The notes: generated by a model not told the origin, from the letters alone. Shown: positions 36,282 through 45,230, numbered from the stretch's first letter. The stretch is DNA of 64,000 nucleotides from Williamsia sp. 1135 (GCF_002095395.1 NZ_MJEI01000094.1:62001-126000); one strand, 5' to 3'. Program-made: numbers and translations.

Positions 36282-37454
36282 CTAGGGCAGCACGATCGGC
36301 GGTTGTCCGGGAATCGGATTCGGGATCGTGTTCTGTCGCGGCCGCGGGGCCGGGCGCCTCGTGCTCGGCGGCGGCGGCGGGGGCGGGGTGGTGTATTTGA
36401 CCACCGGCGCGAGGGCAGCCAAGGTGTTGATCGGCGGAACCGCCGGCGTCGAACTCGGTGCCGTTGTGGTCGTGATGGTCGCGCCCGTCGGGTCCGGCGT
36501 CGTGAGGTAGCGCTGCGACTGCGGCTGGGTGGCGTCGTCTCGCCACGGGGTGGTCACCAGGGTCGCGCCGCCGACGAGGATCAGCACCGACAACAACGCT
36601 GCACCGACGAGAACCAGACGGTTCTGCTTCCGGCGATCTGCTGGGACCGCCGGCTCGAGATGGGGTGCCGGTACCGAGACCTCGTGCAGCTGAGGTGCCG
36701 GGCCGGAGGCAGGCGGCGGTGACGGTGGTGGAAGTGGCAACGGAAGCTGTGTCGCCGGAAGCGGCACGGGGGGCGGCACGAAGGGCGCAGTCTCCCCGTC
36801 CGACGGCCGGGCGTGCCTGCTCGGCCGCAGCGTCGAGAGGGGGTTCTTCAGGGGCGTGACGGCCATGGTCGGCGGCACAGCGCCCGACAACGCCACCCCG
36901 AGACCCTCCAGGAGTCCCGGCCACTCGGTGTGGTTGGGCATGACCACCGCGGCCGTCACCGGCAGCGGTGAGGCGATGGACACCGAACGAGCCACACTGA
37001 CGGCTCGGACAATCGACGCGCCCAACGCCTCGTCGAGGTCGGCGCGCGTCACGCGAAGCAGCCCCACATGCTGCTGCCCCATCACGAACGTACCCGGCGA
37101 CGTAGTCAGCAACATCCTGGCCTGAGGCATGAGATCGAGCAGCTCCCGCGCCCACTCGGCGGTCTCGGGCATCTGAGCCTTGCCGACCCGCACCAGGTAG
37201 TCGGCTATCGCCCGATCGAATGCCGTCGCCTGGAGGGTGTGATCGTTCAGCTCGATCAGGCACTGGCCGGTCGCGGCGTCCACGGCCGCGCCGCGCAGAC
37301 CGTTCTCGTCCAGATCGATGAGAGTGAACGCCGGACCGACGTGACCGACCGTGGTCGTGAGCAAGTCACGGATGTCCCGCAGCAGAGATTCTTCCAACCA
37401 GATCACGCGACTCGGCATCCGTGACCTGCCCGATTCCCCGTACATCGGGGTCAT
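36282..37454 (-). CDS. Membrane protein with degenerate half Hsp70 domain and Pro-rich tail (paralogue A)
   Basis: A 390-residue protein with four parts. (1) Residues about 20-195 resemble the second half of an Hsp70 nucleotide-binding domain: FTLIDLDENGLRGAAVD at the phosphate-2 position, AFDRAIADYLVR, LLRVTRADLDEAL, then AAVVMPNHTEWPGLLEGL at the adenosine-motif position, with the catalytic glycines lost. (2) A Pro-rich linker. (3) One membrane helix (about 265-285), preceded by KQNR and followed by TTPWRDD. (4) An extracytoplasmic segment with LAALAPVVKY, a poly-Pro run, and the end TIPNPIPGQPPIVLP. Paralogue B at 42611-43798 matches in every part. Start ATG 37454 is chosen; 37418 is possible. 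Function unknown. Confidence 0.78.
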   Translation of the reverse strand: MTPMYGESGRSRMPSRVIWLEESLLRDIRDLLTTTVGHVGPAFTLIDLDENGLRGAAVDAATGQCLIELNDHTLQATAFDRAIADYLVRVGKAQMPETAEWARELLDLMPQARMLLTTSPGTFVMGQQHVGLLRVTRADLDEALGASIVRAVSVARSVSIASPLPVTAAVVMPNHTEWPGLLEGLGVALSGAVPPTMAVTPLKNPLSTLRPSRHARPSDGETAPFVPPPVPLPATQLPLPLPPPSPPPASGPAPQLHEVSVPAPHLEPAVPADRRKQNRLVLVGAALLSVLILVGGATLVTTPWRDDATQPQSQRYLTTPDPTGATITTTTAPSSTPAVPPINTLAALAPVVKYTTPPPPPPPSTRRPAPRPRQNTIPNPIPGQPPIVLP

Positions 37455-37491
37455 TCTGCCCTGACACCGCACGGGTGTCGCATTTGCGGTG

Positions 37492-39009
37492 CTATTTTCT
37501 TGCCGGCACCGGCGACTTCGCGGCCACCGCTGTGAAATCTGCGGTGAGGTCGACCGACCGCATCTGCTGCGCGAACTGGGTGGCGAAACCGGGGAACATG
37601 GTCGCGTTGAACCCGTCGTCGGTGAGGTACCAGCTCCGGCAACCCGAGTTCCACGTCGTCTTCGTCAGCCGGCGCTGCAGATCGTCGTTCAGACGATCCT
37701 GCACATCGCGGCGAACGTCGAGCACCTGCAGGTCCCGCTTCAAGATCGTGTCGATGGTCAGGGCGATGGCCTCGATCTGCTCCTCCATGTACACGAGCGC
37801 CGAGTTGTGCCCGGGCCCGGAGTTGGGACCGAAGGTCAGATAGAGATTGGGGTAACCCGACACGGCGTAGCTCTTGTACGCGTACGCACCCTTTTTCCAT
37901 TCCGCGGCGAGCTCGCGTCCGTCGCGGCCGAAGATGGGGATGGGGCTGCCCTGTTTGGAGACCTCGAACCCGGTGGCGAACACGATGCAATCCGCCCGGT
38001 GTTCGATGCCTTCCACTGTCCTGATCCCGTTGTCGACGATCTTGGCGATGGGCCAGGTGACGAGCGTGCAGTTGTCCTTCTGCAGGGCCGGGTAATAGTC
38101 ACTGCTCATCAACAGCCGCTTGCAGCCGGGGCGGAACTCCGGGGTGAGCTGTCGCCTCATCCACGGATCCGATACCTGTTGCCGCAGATGCGCCTTCGAG
38201 ATCCACGACACCACCCGCGTCAGGGGCGTGTCCCACACGACGGCGAGAGCGACCGATTCGTGACCGTAGAACCACGCTTTCCGGGCAAGCTTCTGGGTGA
38301 GCGGGACCTTGCGGTAGATGTCTTGCGTGCGCCCCGCGACCGGACGATCCAACCGCGGCAATACCCAGCCGGGGGTCCGTTGATAGACATTCACCGCCTG
38401 AGCCTTCTTCACGATCTCGGGGATGATCTGCACCGCACTGGCACCGGTGCCGATGACGGCCACACGTTTGCCGGTGAAGTCGTAGTCGTGATCCCAGGCC
38501 GCAGAATGGATCTTCTTGCCTGCAAAGTCGTCGATGCCGGGGATGTCGGGAAATCCCGGCGTCGACAGCGGACCGGAAGCCACGACCACGGTGCGCGCGT
38601 AGCGGGTTCCGCCCGTGACCTCGATGCGCCAGCGGCCGTGTTCTTCTTCGAAAGTCAGGCCGGTGACGTTCGATCCGTACCTGATGATCCTGTCGAGATC
38701 ATGGTCCGCCACCATCGCGTCGATGTAACCGAGGATCTCCGAACTTCCTGAGTAGGTGCGTGACCAGTCAGGGTTCGGCGCAAACGAATACGAGTACAAC
38801 CGCGACGGGATGTCGCACGCCGCACCCGGATAGGTGTTGTCGCGCCACGTCCCGCCCGGGCGCTGCCCCCGTTCGAGGATCACGATGTCGTCGATCCCCC
38901 TCTGCTGCAGCCGGATCGCGGCTCCGATACCCGCAAAACCGGCGCCGATGATCACCACATCGGACACGACGGGCTCGGCCTCGATGACCACTGTCTCCAT
39001 GGTGCTCAT
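37492..39009 (-). CDS. Baeyer-Villiger-type flavin monooxygenase
   Basis: A 505-residue FAD/NADPH monooxygenase with GAGFAGIGAA, PGGTWRDNTYPGAACD, a full BVMO fingerprint FAGKKIHSAAW (Phe, Gly, His, Trp all in place), GTGASAVQ, and FATGFE. It should insert oxygen next to a ketone or oxidise a heteroatom. It is the last gene of a same-strand run: esterase, SDR, diiron-like protein, monooxygenase; its ATGA overlaps the previous stop. This content recalls the M. tuberculosis mymA operon (FMO, LipR, SDR), which helps keep the mycolic-acid envelope under acid stress. Equivalence is inferred. Confidence 0.9.
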   Translation of the reverse strand: MSTMETVVIEAEPVVSDVVIIGAGFAGIGAAIRLQQRGIDDIVILERGQRPGGTWRDNTYPGAACDIPSRLYSYSFAPNPDWSRTYSGSSEILGYIDAMVADHDLDRIIRYGSNVTGLTFEEEHGRWRIEVTGGTRYARTVVVASGPLSTPGFPDIPGIDDFAGKKIHSAAWDHDYDFTGKRVAVIGTGASAVQIIPEIVKKAQAVNVYQRTPGWVLPRLDRPVAGRTQDIYRKVPLTQKLARKAWFYGHESVALAVVWDTPLTRVVSWISKAHLRQQVSDPWMRRQLTPEFRPGCKRLLMSSDYYPALQKDNCTLVTWPIAKIVDNGIRTVEGIEHRADCIVFATGFEVSKQGSPIPIFGRDGRELAAEWKKGAYAYKSYAVSGYPNLYLTFGPNSGPGHNSALVYMEEQIEAIALTIDTILKRDLQVLDVRRDVQDRLNDDLQRRLTKTTWNSGCRSWYLTDDGFNATMFPGFATQFAQQMRSVDLTADFTAVAAKSPVPARK

Positions 39010-39923
39010 GCGACGGTCTCGTAGGTCAGTTCCTTGGACCAGGTCGGCTGCGCCCGGAGCAACCGGCGCGGATAGTTGTCGGTGACCTTCACCATGAGTT
39101 CGGCGAACAGATGGTAGGGGCTGTTGCGGTCGATCACCCAGCCGGCGTGACGCTTGAGGACCTGGTACGTCATCAAACGGGTGCCCTTTCCGCGCTCGCC
39201 GTTCTTCTTGAAGCGGCTCATCGCCTCGTACAGGCGTTCTTCTTTCAGACCCATGTCGACGATGTTGTCGCGCATCTTGTTCAGCAGCGGAACGTACATC
39301 AGCGCACCGATGATCACACCGGGGTGCAGCACACTGCCGACCGATTCGATCAACAGCTTGCGCATACGCGCCTGCCCGATCAGGTCGAGTGCGTAGAAAT
39401 CGACCGCGAGATGGCGGCTCTCGTCTGCATTGATCTTCTTGAAGGTGGCATGGCAGATGGGATCGTCGACCTCTTCGAGGAGGAACTTCAGCAATGCGCC
39501 GTCGAGCGCGACCTCCAGCATCGGGATCACCGTTCCCAGCACCGAGAGCGACATGTGGTCAGAGAACTTGTCGAGCCATTCGATGGCGAGCCGGATGTTG
39601 ACGTTGGGCTCGGGCACCTCTCCTTCTTCGAGCATTCCCCACCGTTGCATCAGTGCCAGTTCGGCATTCGCGTGCTTCTGCTCTTCGGCGTGGAAGTAGC
39701 GGTAGATCTCGGCGAGGGTCTCGTTCGGCGCCTTCTTGGCGAGCGCGGCGAACCCGCGGGCACCGACGTTCTCGATCCAGACCAGATCGGCCATGAAGGC
39801 CTTGAGTTTCGGACGCTGCTCATCGGTGATCATCTCGGCACCGGGGGCATCCCAGTCGATGTCCGCGAGTGCCCACTGGCGGTCTTTGATGGTCTGCAGC
39901 ATGTCTTCCAGCACGATTACCAT
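39006..39923 (-). CDS. Ferritin-like diiron-type helical protein
   Basis: A 305-residue helical protein with two Glu-x-x-His motifs, FHAEEQKHANAE (about 87) and ADESRHLAVDF (about 170), plus upstream Glu residues (IENVGARG, EVALDG) in positions typical of a four-helix diiron site. It may be an oxygenase or desaturase-like partner, or a metal-dependent hydrolase; the exact family is not certain. GGGAG precedes ATG 39923. It is two bases after the SDR stop and overlaps the monooxygenase start by four bases, so all are tightly coupled. Confidence 0.78.
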   Translation of the reverse strand: MVIVLEDMLQTIKDRQWALADIDWDAPGAEMITDEQRPKLKAFMADLVWIENVGARGFAALAKKAPNETLAEIYRYFHAEEQKHANAELALMQRWGMLEEGEVPEPNVNIRLAIEWLDKFSDHMSLSVLGTVIPMLEVALDGALLKFLLEEVDDPICHATFKKINADESRHLAVDFYALDLIGQARMRKLLIESVGSVLHPGVIIGALMYVPLLNKMRDNIVDMGLKEERLYEAMSRFKKNGERGKGTRLMTYQVLKRHAGWVIDRNSPYHLFAELMVKVTDNYPRRLLRAQPTWSKELTYETVA

Positions 39924-39925
39924 GA

Positions 39926-40786
39926 CTACGCTCCCACTCTCTCGGTTGCCTTGATCGGATCATGTTGCGGAACAATTCGATTGAGGATGCCCGCGCCGGC
40001 ACCGTACGACCGGGGGAAATGTCTCTTGAGGGCCCAGATGGCCTTGGCATCGACCTGCGGGACCACGTACAGCCGGCCTTTGTCGTTGGCGTCCAGGGTC
40101 ATGCGGGCGACTCGTTCGGGCGAATACCCGATCCATTTCATGGCGACGTCGACGATCTTGCCCGCCTCGTCGGTGATCCGGCCGTCGGTGCCGACGTTGG
40201 TCTTGACGAAGGTCGGGCACAGGACGGTGACCTTGACCGGCGTACCACGCACCTCGGCGGCGATCGTCTCCGACAAGGCCAGCACGCCGGCCTTGCCGAC
40301 GTTGTACGCCGCCATACCCGGCGCGGCCGAAAACGCCGCTGCCGATGCCACGTTGATCAATCCCGCGGGGCGGCCGGCCTTCTGCAGTTCGGGCACGAAC
40401 AGCTCGCTGCCGTGCACCATGCCCCACAGGTTGATCCCGAGCGCCCACTGCCAGTCGTCGACACCGATCTGACCGACGGGCTTGCCGCCGATTCCCACTC
40501 CAGCGTTGTTGATCATCAGCGAAACAGGCTCTGTGAAAACTTCTTTCGCGTAGTCCGCCAGCCTCTGCAGGTCGGCTGTGCGCGACACGTCGACCACCAC
40601 CGGATACGCCGAGCCCTTGCCTGCGGCTCGAATCCGATCCGCGGTCTCCTGGGCTCGCTCACGATTGATATCGGCGCAGATCACCTCCCCACCGCGGCGG
40701 GCCAGCTCGAACGCGAATGCGCGGCCGATGCCGCTGCCGGCGCCGGTGACGACGGCTCGTGCTTCGTGAGAGATTTTCGTGGCCAT
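39926..40786 (-). CDS. Short-chain dehydrogenase/reductase
   Basis: A 286-residue classical SDR with NAD(P)-binding TGAGSGIG near residue 14, CADINRE after strand 2 (Asp suggests NAD preference), NNAGVGIGG, Ser in NVASAAA and YNVGK as the catalytic Tyr/Lys. It probably oxidises or reduces an alcohol/ketone that the monooxygenase then uses. ATG 40786 shares its A with the stop of the esterase gene (TGATG). It resembles the SDR of the mymA operon in position. Confidence 0.88.
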   Translation of the reverse strand: MATKISHEARAVVTGAGSGIGRAFAFELARRGGEVICADINRERAQETADRIRAAGKGSAYPVVVDVSRTADLQRLADYAKEVFTEPVSLMINNAGVGIGGKPVGQIGVDDWQWALGINLWGMVHGSELFVPELQKAGRPAGLINVASAAAFSAAPGMAAYNVGKAGVLALSETIAAEVRGTPVKVTVLCPTFVKTNVGTDGRITDEAGKIVDVAMKWIGYSPERVARMTLDANDKGRLYVVPQVDAKAIWALKRHFPRSYGAGAGILNRIVPQHDPIKATERVGA

Positions 40787-41784
40787 CAAATACTCCTGGG
40801 GCTCGCGGTGATGAAGTCAGCGGCATCGCGCAATGCGGTCCGCGCCTCTGGGATCAATCGGGAAAAGGCCTGGAATACGTGCAGCTGACCGGGCCAGATC
40901 TGCAGGTGAGCGGTGCCACCCGCGTTCTGCACCATGCGCGCCATCTCTTCCGCATCGGCTCGCAGCATCTCGACCCCGCCTACCTGGATGAGGAAGGGCG
41001 GCAGGGTCTGCGACTGATCGAGTCGCAGCTGCAACCTCGGCAGATCAGCAGGCTGCTGCGCCGTGTACAGCCCGACCAACCGTTTCGCGGCGGCCGCGGA
41101 GATGAGCGGGTCGCGGCGCACCTTCTCCTGCCGCGCGGCCAGCTCCAGGGTGAGGTCGAGCAGCGGCGAGAACAACACCACCGAACGCGGTTGCTCGCGT
41201 CCGGTGCGGGCATTCTCTGCGATCAGATCGAGAGCAAGGTGCCCGCCGGCGGAATCGCCGGCGATCACGATGTCCTTCGCCGCGTAGCCCTGACGGAGAA
41301 GCCAGGCGTACGCCGCGTCCACGTCATCCGCCGCTGCCGGGTAGCGATACTTCGGCGCGAGACGGTATTCCACACAGAACGCCGCCAAGCCGGTGTACCT
41401 CGCCAGCCTCGCCACCAATCCCCGGTGAGTGCGGGGCGAGCAGATCGCATATCCGCTGCCGTGCAGATACAGGATCACCTGACCTGCCTCGACCTCCGCT
41501 GCTCTGGCGTTCTGGGGCCGCACCCACTCACCACGGACCGCTCCACATCGCACCTTCTCGACGTCCACCCCTCGTGGCGAATCTCCCGCCAACATGGACG
41601 CCGCGACCAGCGATCTCGTGAATGCGACACCCGGCCTATTGGTCGGGACCCTTTCGGCGAGAGGACGCAAGAACAGGCCGGTGGCACCGACCAGCGCTTG
41701 CGAACGTGGCGAGGGCCGTAACGCGGGCCCCTTCAACACTGTGTTCTGCTGCACACTTCTGAGTGTCACCGCCCACTGTGCCAT
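40786..41784 (-). CDS. HSL-family alpha/beta hydrolase (LipR-like)
   Basis: A 332-residue esterase. The oxyanion motif is HGSGYAI near residue 109 (Gly-Ser-Gly in place of the usual Gly-Gly-Gly), the nucleophile motif is GDSAGGH near 180, and a late QLHVFQ contains the catalytic His, with Asp in EMLRADAEE upstream. It is the first gene of the operon, divergent from a MerR regulator 72 bases away. The likely role is hydrolysis of the ester formed by the monooxygenase, or of a lipid ester. Confidence 0.87.
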   Translation of the reverse strand: MAQWAVTLRSVQQNTVLKGPALRPSPRSQALVGATGLFLRPLAERVPTNRPGVAFTRSLVAASMLAGDSPRGVDVEKVRCGAVRGEWVRPQNARAAEVEAGQVILYLHGSGYAICSPRTHRGLVARLARYTGLAAFCVEYRLAPKYRYPAAADDVDAAYAWLLRQGYAAKDIVIAGDSAGGHLALDLIAENARTGREQPRSVVLFSPLLDLTLELAARQEKVRRDPLISAAAAKRLVGLYTAQQPADLPRLQLRLDQSQTLPPFLIQVGGVEMLRADAEEMARMVQNAGGTAHLQIWPGQLHVFQAFSRLIPEARTALRDAADFITASPRSI

Positions 41785-41815
41785 TTGTCAATGTCACGTT
41801 TGCATTCGCTAGAAT
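41785..41815 (+). promoter_or_regulatory. Candidate promoter of the MerR gene
   Basis: TTGTCA at 41785-41790 and TAGAAT at 41810-41815 are separated by 19 bases, the long spacing typical of MerR-controlled promoters. They lie between the divergent esterase (ATG at 41784) and MerR (ATG at 41857) genes. Weak palindromic GTCA/TGAC elements surround it. Not proven. Confidence 0.4.
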
Positions 41816-41856
41816 CGGCTGCTACCACCACTGACGGCGTGAGGCGAAGGCGAGCG

Positions 41857-42603
41857 ATGACCGAATACCGGATCGACGATCTGGCACGGGCGGCCGGAAC
41901 CACCACCCGTAACGTTCGCGGCTACCAGGACCGCGGACTGCTGCCCAGGCCCACTCGCCGCGGTCGCATCGCCATCTACACCGACACCCACCTCGCCCGC
42001 CTGAAGGTCATCAACGACCTGTTGCATCGCGGGTTCACTATCCGGCACATCGCCGATTTCCTCCTCGGGATCCAGCGAGGTGATGATCTCGCCGACGTGC
42101 TGGGCATTCGGGAGGTGGTCACCGAACCGTGGTCGAAGGCAAAATCCGAGACCATTTCGGCCGAAGCCCTCAAGTCACTACTGAACTCCGGTAACCCGTC
42201 CCACTATCTCAAGCTCGCCGAGTTCGGACTGATCGAGCCCGAGGGCGACGACTACGTGCTGCTCGACCGCGAAACCGTTTACGCCTTCGGCAGACTGACC
42301 AAACTCGGACTCTCGCTCAGCACGATTCTCGATGTGCACGGGCACGTCGAGCGGGAAATGGCTGCCGTCGCAACGACTCTGATCTCCGCAGGCCGCTCAG
42401 TGGTGGCTGCCGAACACGGTGACGGCTGGGTGCCGGCGAGCGGTTCCGAAACCGACTGGCTTGCTGAACTGCTCGGTGAGATGCGCCGCACAGCGACCAT
42501 CTCCGCACACAGCGCCCTTGACCGCGCGCTCGACCGCGATCTCGCGCACCAGCTCAAGGACTACCTCGAGCGGGCCGACATCGATCCGAAGGATCTCCCT
42601 TGA
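41857..42603 (+). CDS. MerR-family transcriptional regulator
   Basis: A 248-residue protein with a MerR winged HTH at the N-terminus: YRIDDLARAAGTTTRNVRGYQ, DRGLLPRPTRRGR and YTDTHLARLKVINDLLHRGF. The C-terminal 160 residues are helical, without the Cys ligands of metal-sensing MerR proteins, so an organic ligand is more likely. ATG 41857 follows AAGGCGAG; an in-frame start at 41785 would overlap the promoter. It is divergent from, and likely controls, the esterase-SDR-diiron-monooxygenase operon. Confidence 0.87.
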   Translation: MTEYRIDDLARAAGTTTRNVRGYQDRGLLPRPTRRGRIAIYTDTHLARLKVINDLLHRGFTIRHIADFLLGIQRGDDLADVLGIREVVTEPWSKAKSETISAEALKSLLNSGNPSHYLKLAEFGLIEPEGDDYVLLDRETVYAFGRLTKLGLSLSTILDVHGHVEREMAAVATTLISAGRSVVAAEHGDGWVPASGSETDWLAELLGEMRRTATISAHSALDRALDRDLAHQLKDYLERADIDPKDLP

Positions 42604-42610
42604 TCCTGCA

Positions 42611-43798
42611 CTAGGGCAGCAGGATCGGCGGCAGACCCGGGATCGGATTGGGCAGAGTCCTCGGCGCCGGAGCGGGGGGACCCTGCCGCGGCGGAGGCGG
42701 CGGCTGTGTCACCGGCGGCGGGGTCGTCGGCGGAGGAACGGGTGCCTCGTACTGCACCGCCGGTGCCAGCGCCCGTGCGGTGTCGAGCGGCGGGATCACA
42801 GTGGTCGGCGGATCGACCGGAGCCCCCGGAGTCTTCTGGGTTGGCGAAGGCGTCTGCGGCGCAGGGGTTGTCGGCGACGGTGGATCGGCCGGCCCCTCGA
42901 GGACTCGCTCGATGCTCAGCGGCCGCGACTCGACATGTTCCGCATCTTGCCACGGCGCAGCCCATGCAGCAGCACCGCCGATGGCGATGAGTGCCGCGGC
43001 CACTGCACCTGCGAGCACCTTCCTGTTCTGCGTCCGGATCTTCTTGGTCTCTTCCGGATCGGGCGCCGCAGGGGCAGGCAGGTAGAACCGCGCGCGCCGA
43101 TTCGGGGCGATCGCGACGACATCGGGATTCGTCGACCAGTCCGCGTCATGTCTACCGAGTGACTGCCGCAGAGGAGCAGACCGCAGCGCGACCACGGGCA
43201 GCCGACCGACCCGCTCTGACCCCATGGCGGCGGTCAGCCCCTCGAGGAGCCCGGGCCAGCGGGTGTGGCCAGGCATGACGACCAGCGAGGTCACCTGCTG
43301 CGGAGACCCGATGGCGACCGATCGGGCAAGGCTGGCTGCCCGAGACAGAGCCGGCGCCAGGGCCTCGTCGAGGTCGTGGTGAGTCACCCGGACGAGCCCG
43401 ACACTGTTGCGCCCGATCACGAAGGCGCCGCTGGCACCGGCGAGTTTGATCCGCACCAGTGGCATCAGGCCGATGAGTTCGAGCGCCTCGGACCTCGTCT
43501 CCGGCGACTTCGCCCGGCCGGTGCGGACGAGGTGGTCGGCGAGCATCCGGTCCAGCGCCGCCGGCTCCACCAGCGGTTCGCACAACTCGATGAGCCTCTC
43601 GCCGGTCTCGGCGTCGACTGCGCTGGCCCGAAGGCCGGTGTCATCGAGTCTGACCAGCACAAATGCGGGCCAGCCCGCTGCGGAGGTGATGTCGGCCAGT
43701 GCGCCGCGTATCTCGGCGAGCAGTGGTGCTGCGAGGTGGCCACGCACGCGCACCTCGTCGACTTCGGGATCGGCTCCCGTGCCCGTCGTTACCGACAA
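42611..43798 (-). CDS. Membrane protein with degenerate half Hsp70 domain and Pro-rich tail (paralogue B)
   Basis: A 395-residue paralogue of the protein at 36282-37454 with the same order of parts. The half Hsp70 domain (about 20-205) has FVLVRLDDTGLRASAVD, ALDRMLADHLVR, LVRVTHHDLDEAL and SLVVMPGHTRWPGLLEGL. A linker and a membrane helix (about 250-270) follow, preceded by TQNRK and followed by AAPWQDA. Outside lie TARALAPAVQY, a Pro-rich stretch and the end TLPNPIPGLPPILLP. It lacks the poly-Pro cytoplasmic linker of paralogue A. The start is TTG 43798, with GAGAAGG six bases upstream. It lies next to the UDP-sugar dehydrogenase gene. Function unknown; a membrane-anchored pseudo-chaperone or adaptor role is inference. 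Confidence 0.78.
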   Translation of the reverse strand: MSVTTGTGADPEVDEVRVRGHLAAPLLAEIRGALADITSAAGWPAFVLVRLDDTGLRASAVDAETGERLIELCEPLVEPAALDRMLADHLVRTGRAKSPETRSEALELIGLMPLVRIKLAGASGAFVIGRNSVGLVRVTHHDLDEALAPALSRAASLARSVAIGSPQQVTSLVVMPGHTRWPGLLEGLTAAMGSERVGRLPVVALRSAPLRQSLGRHDADWSTNPDVVAIAPNRRARFYLPAPAAPDPEETKKIRTQNRKVLAGAVAAALIAIGGAAAWAAPWQDAEHVESRPLSIERVLEGPADPPSPTTPAPQTPSPTQKTPGAPVDPPTTVIPPLDTARALAPAVQYEAPVPPPTTPPPVTQPPPPPRQGPPAPAPRTLPNPIPGLPPILLP

Positions 43799-43874
43799 TC
43801 TATGCCTTCTCTCGCCCTCCCCGGCCAGTTAACTTGTTTCGCCATTGTGCACCCGCCGATGGCCGGTGTCCGCA

Positions 43875-45230
43875 TCACATCAGAATCGGATCTCGCACGT
43901 CGATGCTGCGTACCGGCCCACCCAGGCTCGAATAATGCCAGCCTGCCCGCCGCCAGACCCCGGCATCGAGGCACCGACGGCCATCGACGATGTTGGTCCG
44001 GCGGACCACGGGAGCGAGCTCGTCGGGATCCATGTGGACGAACTCATCCCATTCCGTCAGCACCAGTACTGCGTCCGCCTGATCGCATGCCTCGCGGGCA
44101 GTCTCGGCGTAACTCAGTGTCGGGAAGATGTTGCGTGAGTTCCCCATCGCCTTGGGATCGAAAACGCTGACCGCAGCGCCCTTCAGCTGCAACTGGCCGG
44201 CGACGTTCAATGCGGGCGAATCGCGCACATCGTCGCTTTCGGGTTTGAATGCCGCGCCCAGTACGGCGATGTTGCTACCGAGAAGGCTGCCACCGCACAC
44301 CTCGGTCGCCAGCTCCACCATCGCGGTCCGGCGACGCATGTTGATCGAGTCGACCTCGCGAAGGAAGGTCAGCGCCTGGTCGGCGCCGAGTTCGCCGGCA
44401 CGGGCCATGAAAGCGCGGATGTCTTTCGGCAGGCACCCGCCACCGAAGCCGAGCCCCGCGTTGAGAAACCGGCGCCCGATGCGGTTGTCGTAACCGATGG
44501 CGTCCGCGAGCATCGTGACGTCGGCGCCCGCAGCCTCACAGACCTCGCTGATCGCGTTGATGAACGAGATCTTGGTGGCCAGGAAGGCGTTGGCCGAGAC
44601 CTTGACCATCTCGGCGGTTGCCAGATCGGTGCACAAGAATGGAATCTGCTCGTCGAGTAGCTGGGCGTACAGCGCTCGCACCTTGGCCTCGGCTGTGCTC
44701 TTCTCCCCGGAGAAACCGAGCACGATCCGATCGGGATGCAGCGTGTCCTTGACTGCGTAACCCTCACGCAGGAACTCCGGATTCCAGGCGACCTCGACCG
44801 TGGTGCCCTCAGACGCCGCAGCGTCGGCGCGACGCTGCAGCTCACTCGCAGTCCCCACCGGAACCGTCGACTTGCCGATGATCAGATGCTCACCGCGCAG
44901 TCGCGGGACGAGATGCTCGACCATCGAGTACACATGGCGGAGATCCGCCGCGTATTCGCCCTTCTTCTGCGGCGTGCCGACGCCGAGGAAGTGGATGTCG
45001 GCGAACGCGGCGGCGTCGTCGTAGTCCGATGTGAAGCGCAGGCGCCCTGATTCCAGATTGCGCCGCAGCACGTCGACCAGCCCTGGTTCGTAGAAGGGCA
45101 ACTCCCCCGACGTCAGCGTCGCGATCTTCTTCTCGTCGACGTCCACTCCGAGCACCTCGTGGCCCAACTCCGCCAGGCACGCAGCGTGGGTTGCCCCGAG
45201 GTAGCCGCAGCCGAACACTGTCACTCTCAT
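43875..45230 (-). CDS. udgA: UDP-glucose / nucleotide-sugar 6-dehydrogenase
   Basis: A 451-residue enzyme of the UDP-glucose/GDP-mannose dehydrogenase family, with N-terminal NAD motif GCGYLGATHA, LGVDVDEKK (Asp binding NAD ribose), central Lys/Asn region with VSANAFLATKISF, and the catalytic Cys in FGGGCLPKD near residue 270. It oxidises a nucleotide hexose to its uronic acid for envelope polysaccharides. ATG 45230 (MRVTVFG) is preferred to 45248. It is followed downstream by paralogue B and lies after dcd, the same dcd-udgA adjacency as in M. tuberculosis (Rv0321-Rv0322). Confidence 0.9.
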   Translation of the reverse strand: MRVTVFGCGYLGATHAACLAELGHEVLGVDVDEKKIATLTSGELPFYEPGLVDVLRRNLESGRLRFTSDYDDAAAFADIHFLGVGTPQKKGEYAADLRHVYSMVEHLVPRLRGEHLIIGKSTVPVGTASELQRRADAAASEGTTVEVAWNPEFLREGYAVKDTLHPDRIVLGFSGEKSTAEAKVRALYAQLLDEQIPFLCTDLATAEMVKVSANAFLATKISFINAISEVCEAAGADVTMLADAIGYDNRIGRRFLNAGLGFGGGCLPKDIRAFMARAGELGADQALTFLREVDSINMRRRTAMVELATEVCGGSLLGSNIAVLGAAFKPESDDVRDSPALNVAGQLQLKGAAVSVFDPKAMGNSRNIFPTLSYAETAREACDQADAVLVLTEWDEFVHMDPDELAPVVRRTNIVDGRRCLDAGVWRRAGWHYSSLGGPVRSIDVRDPILM

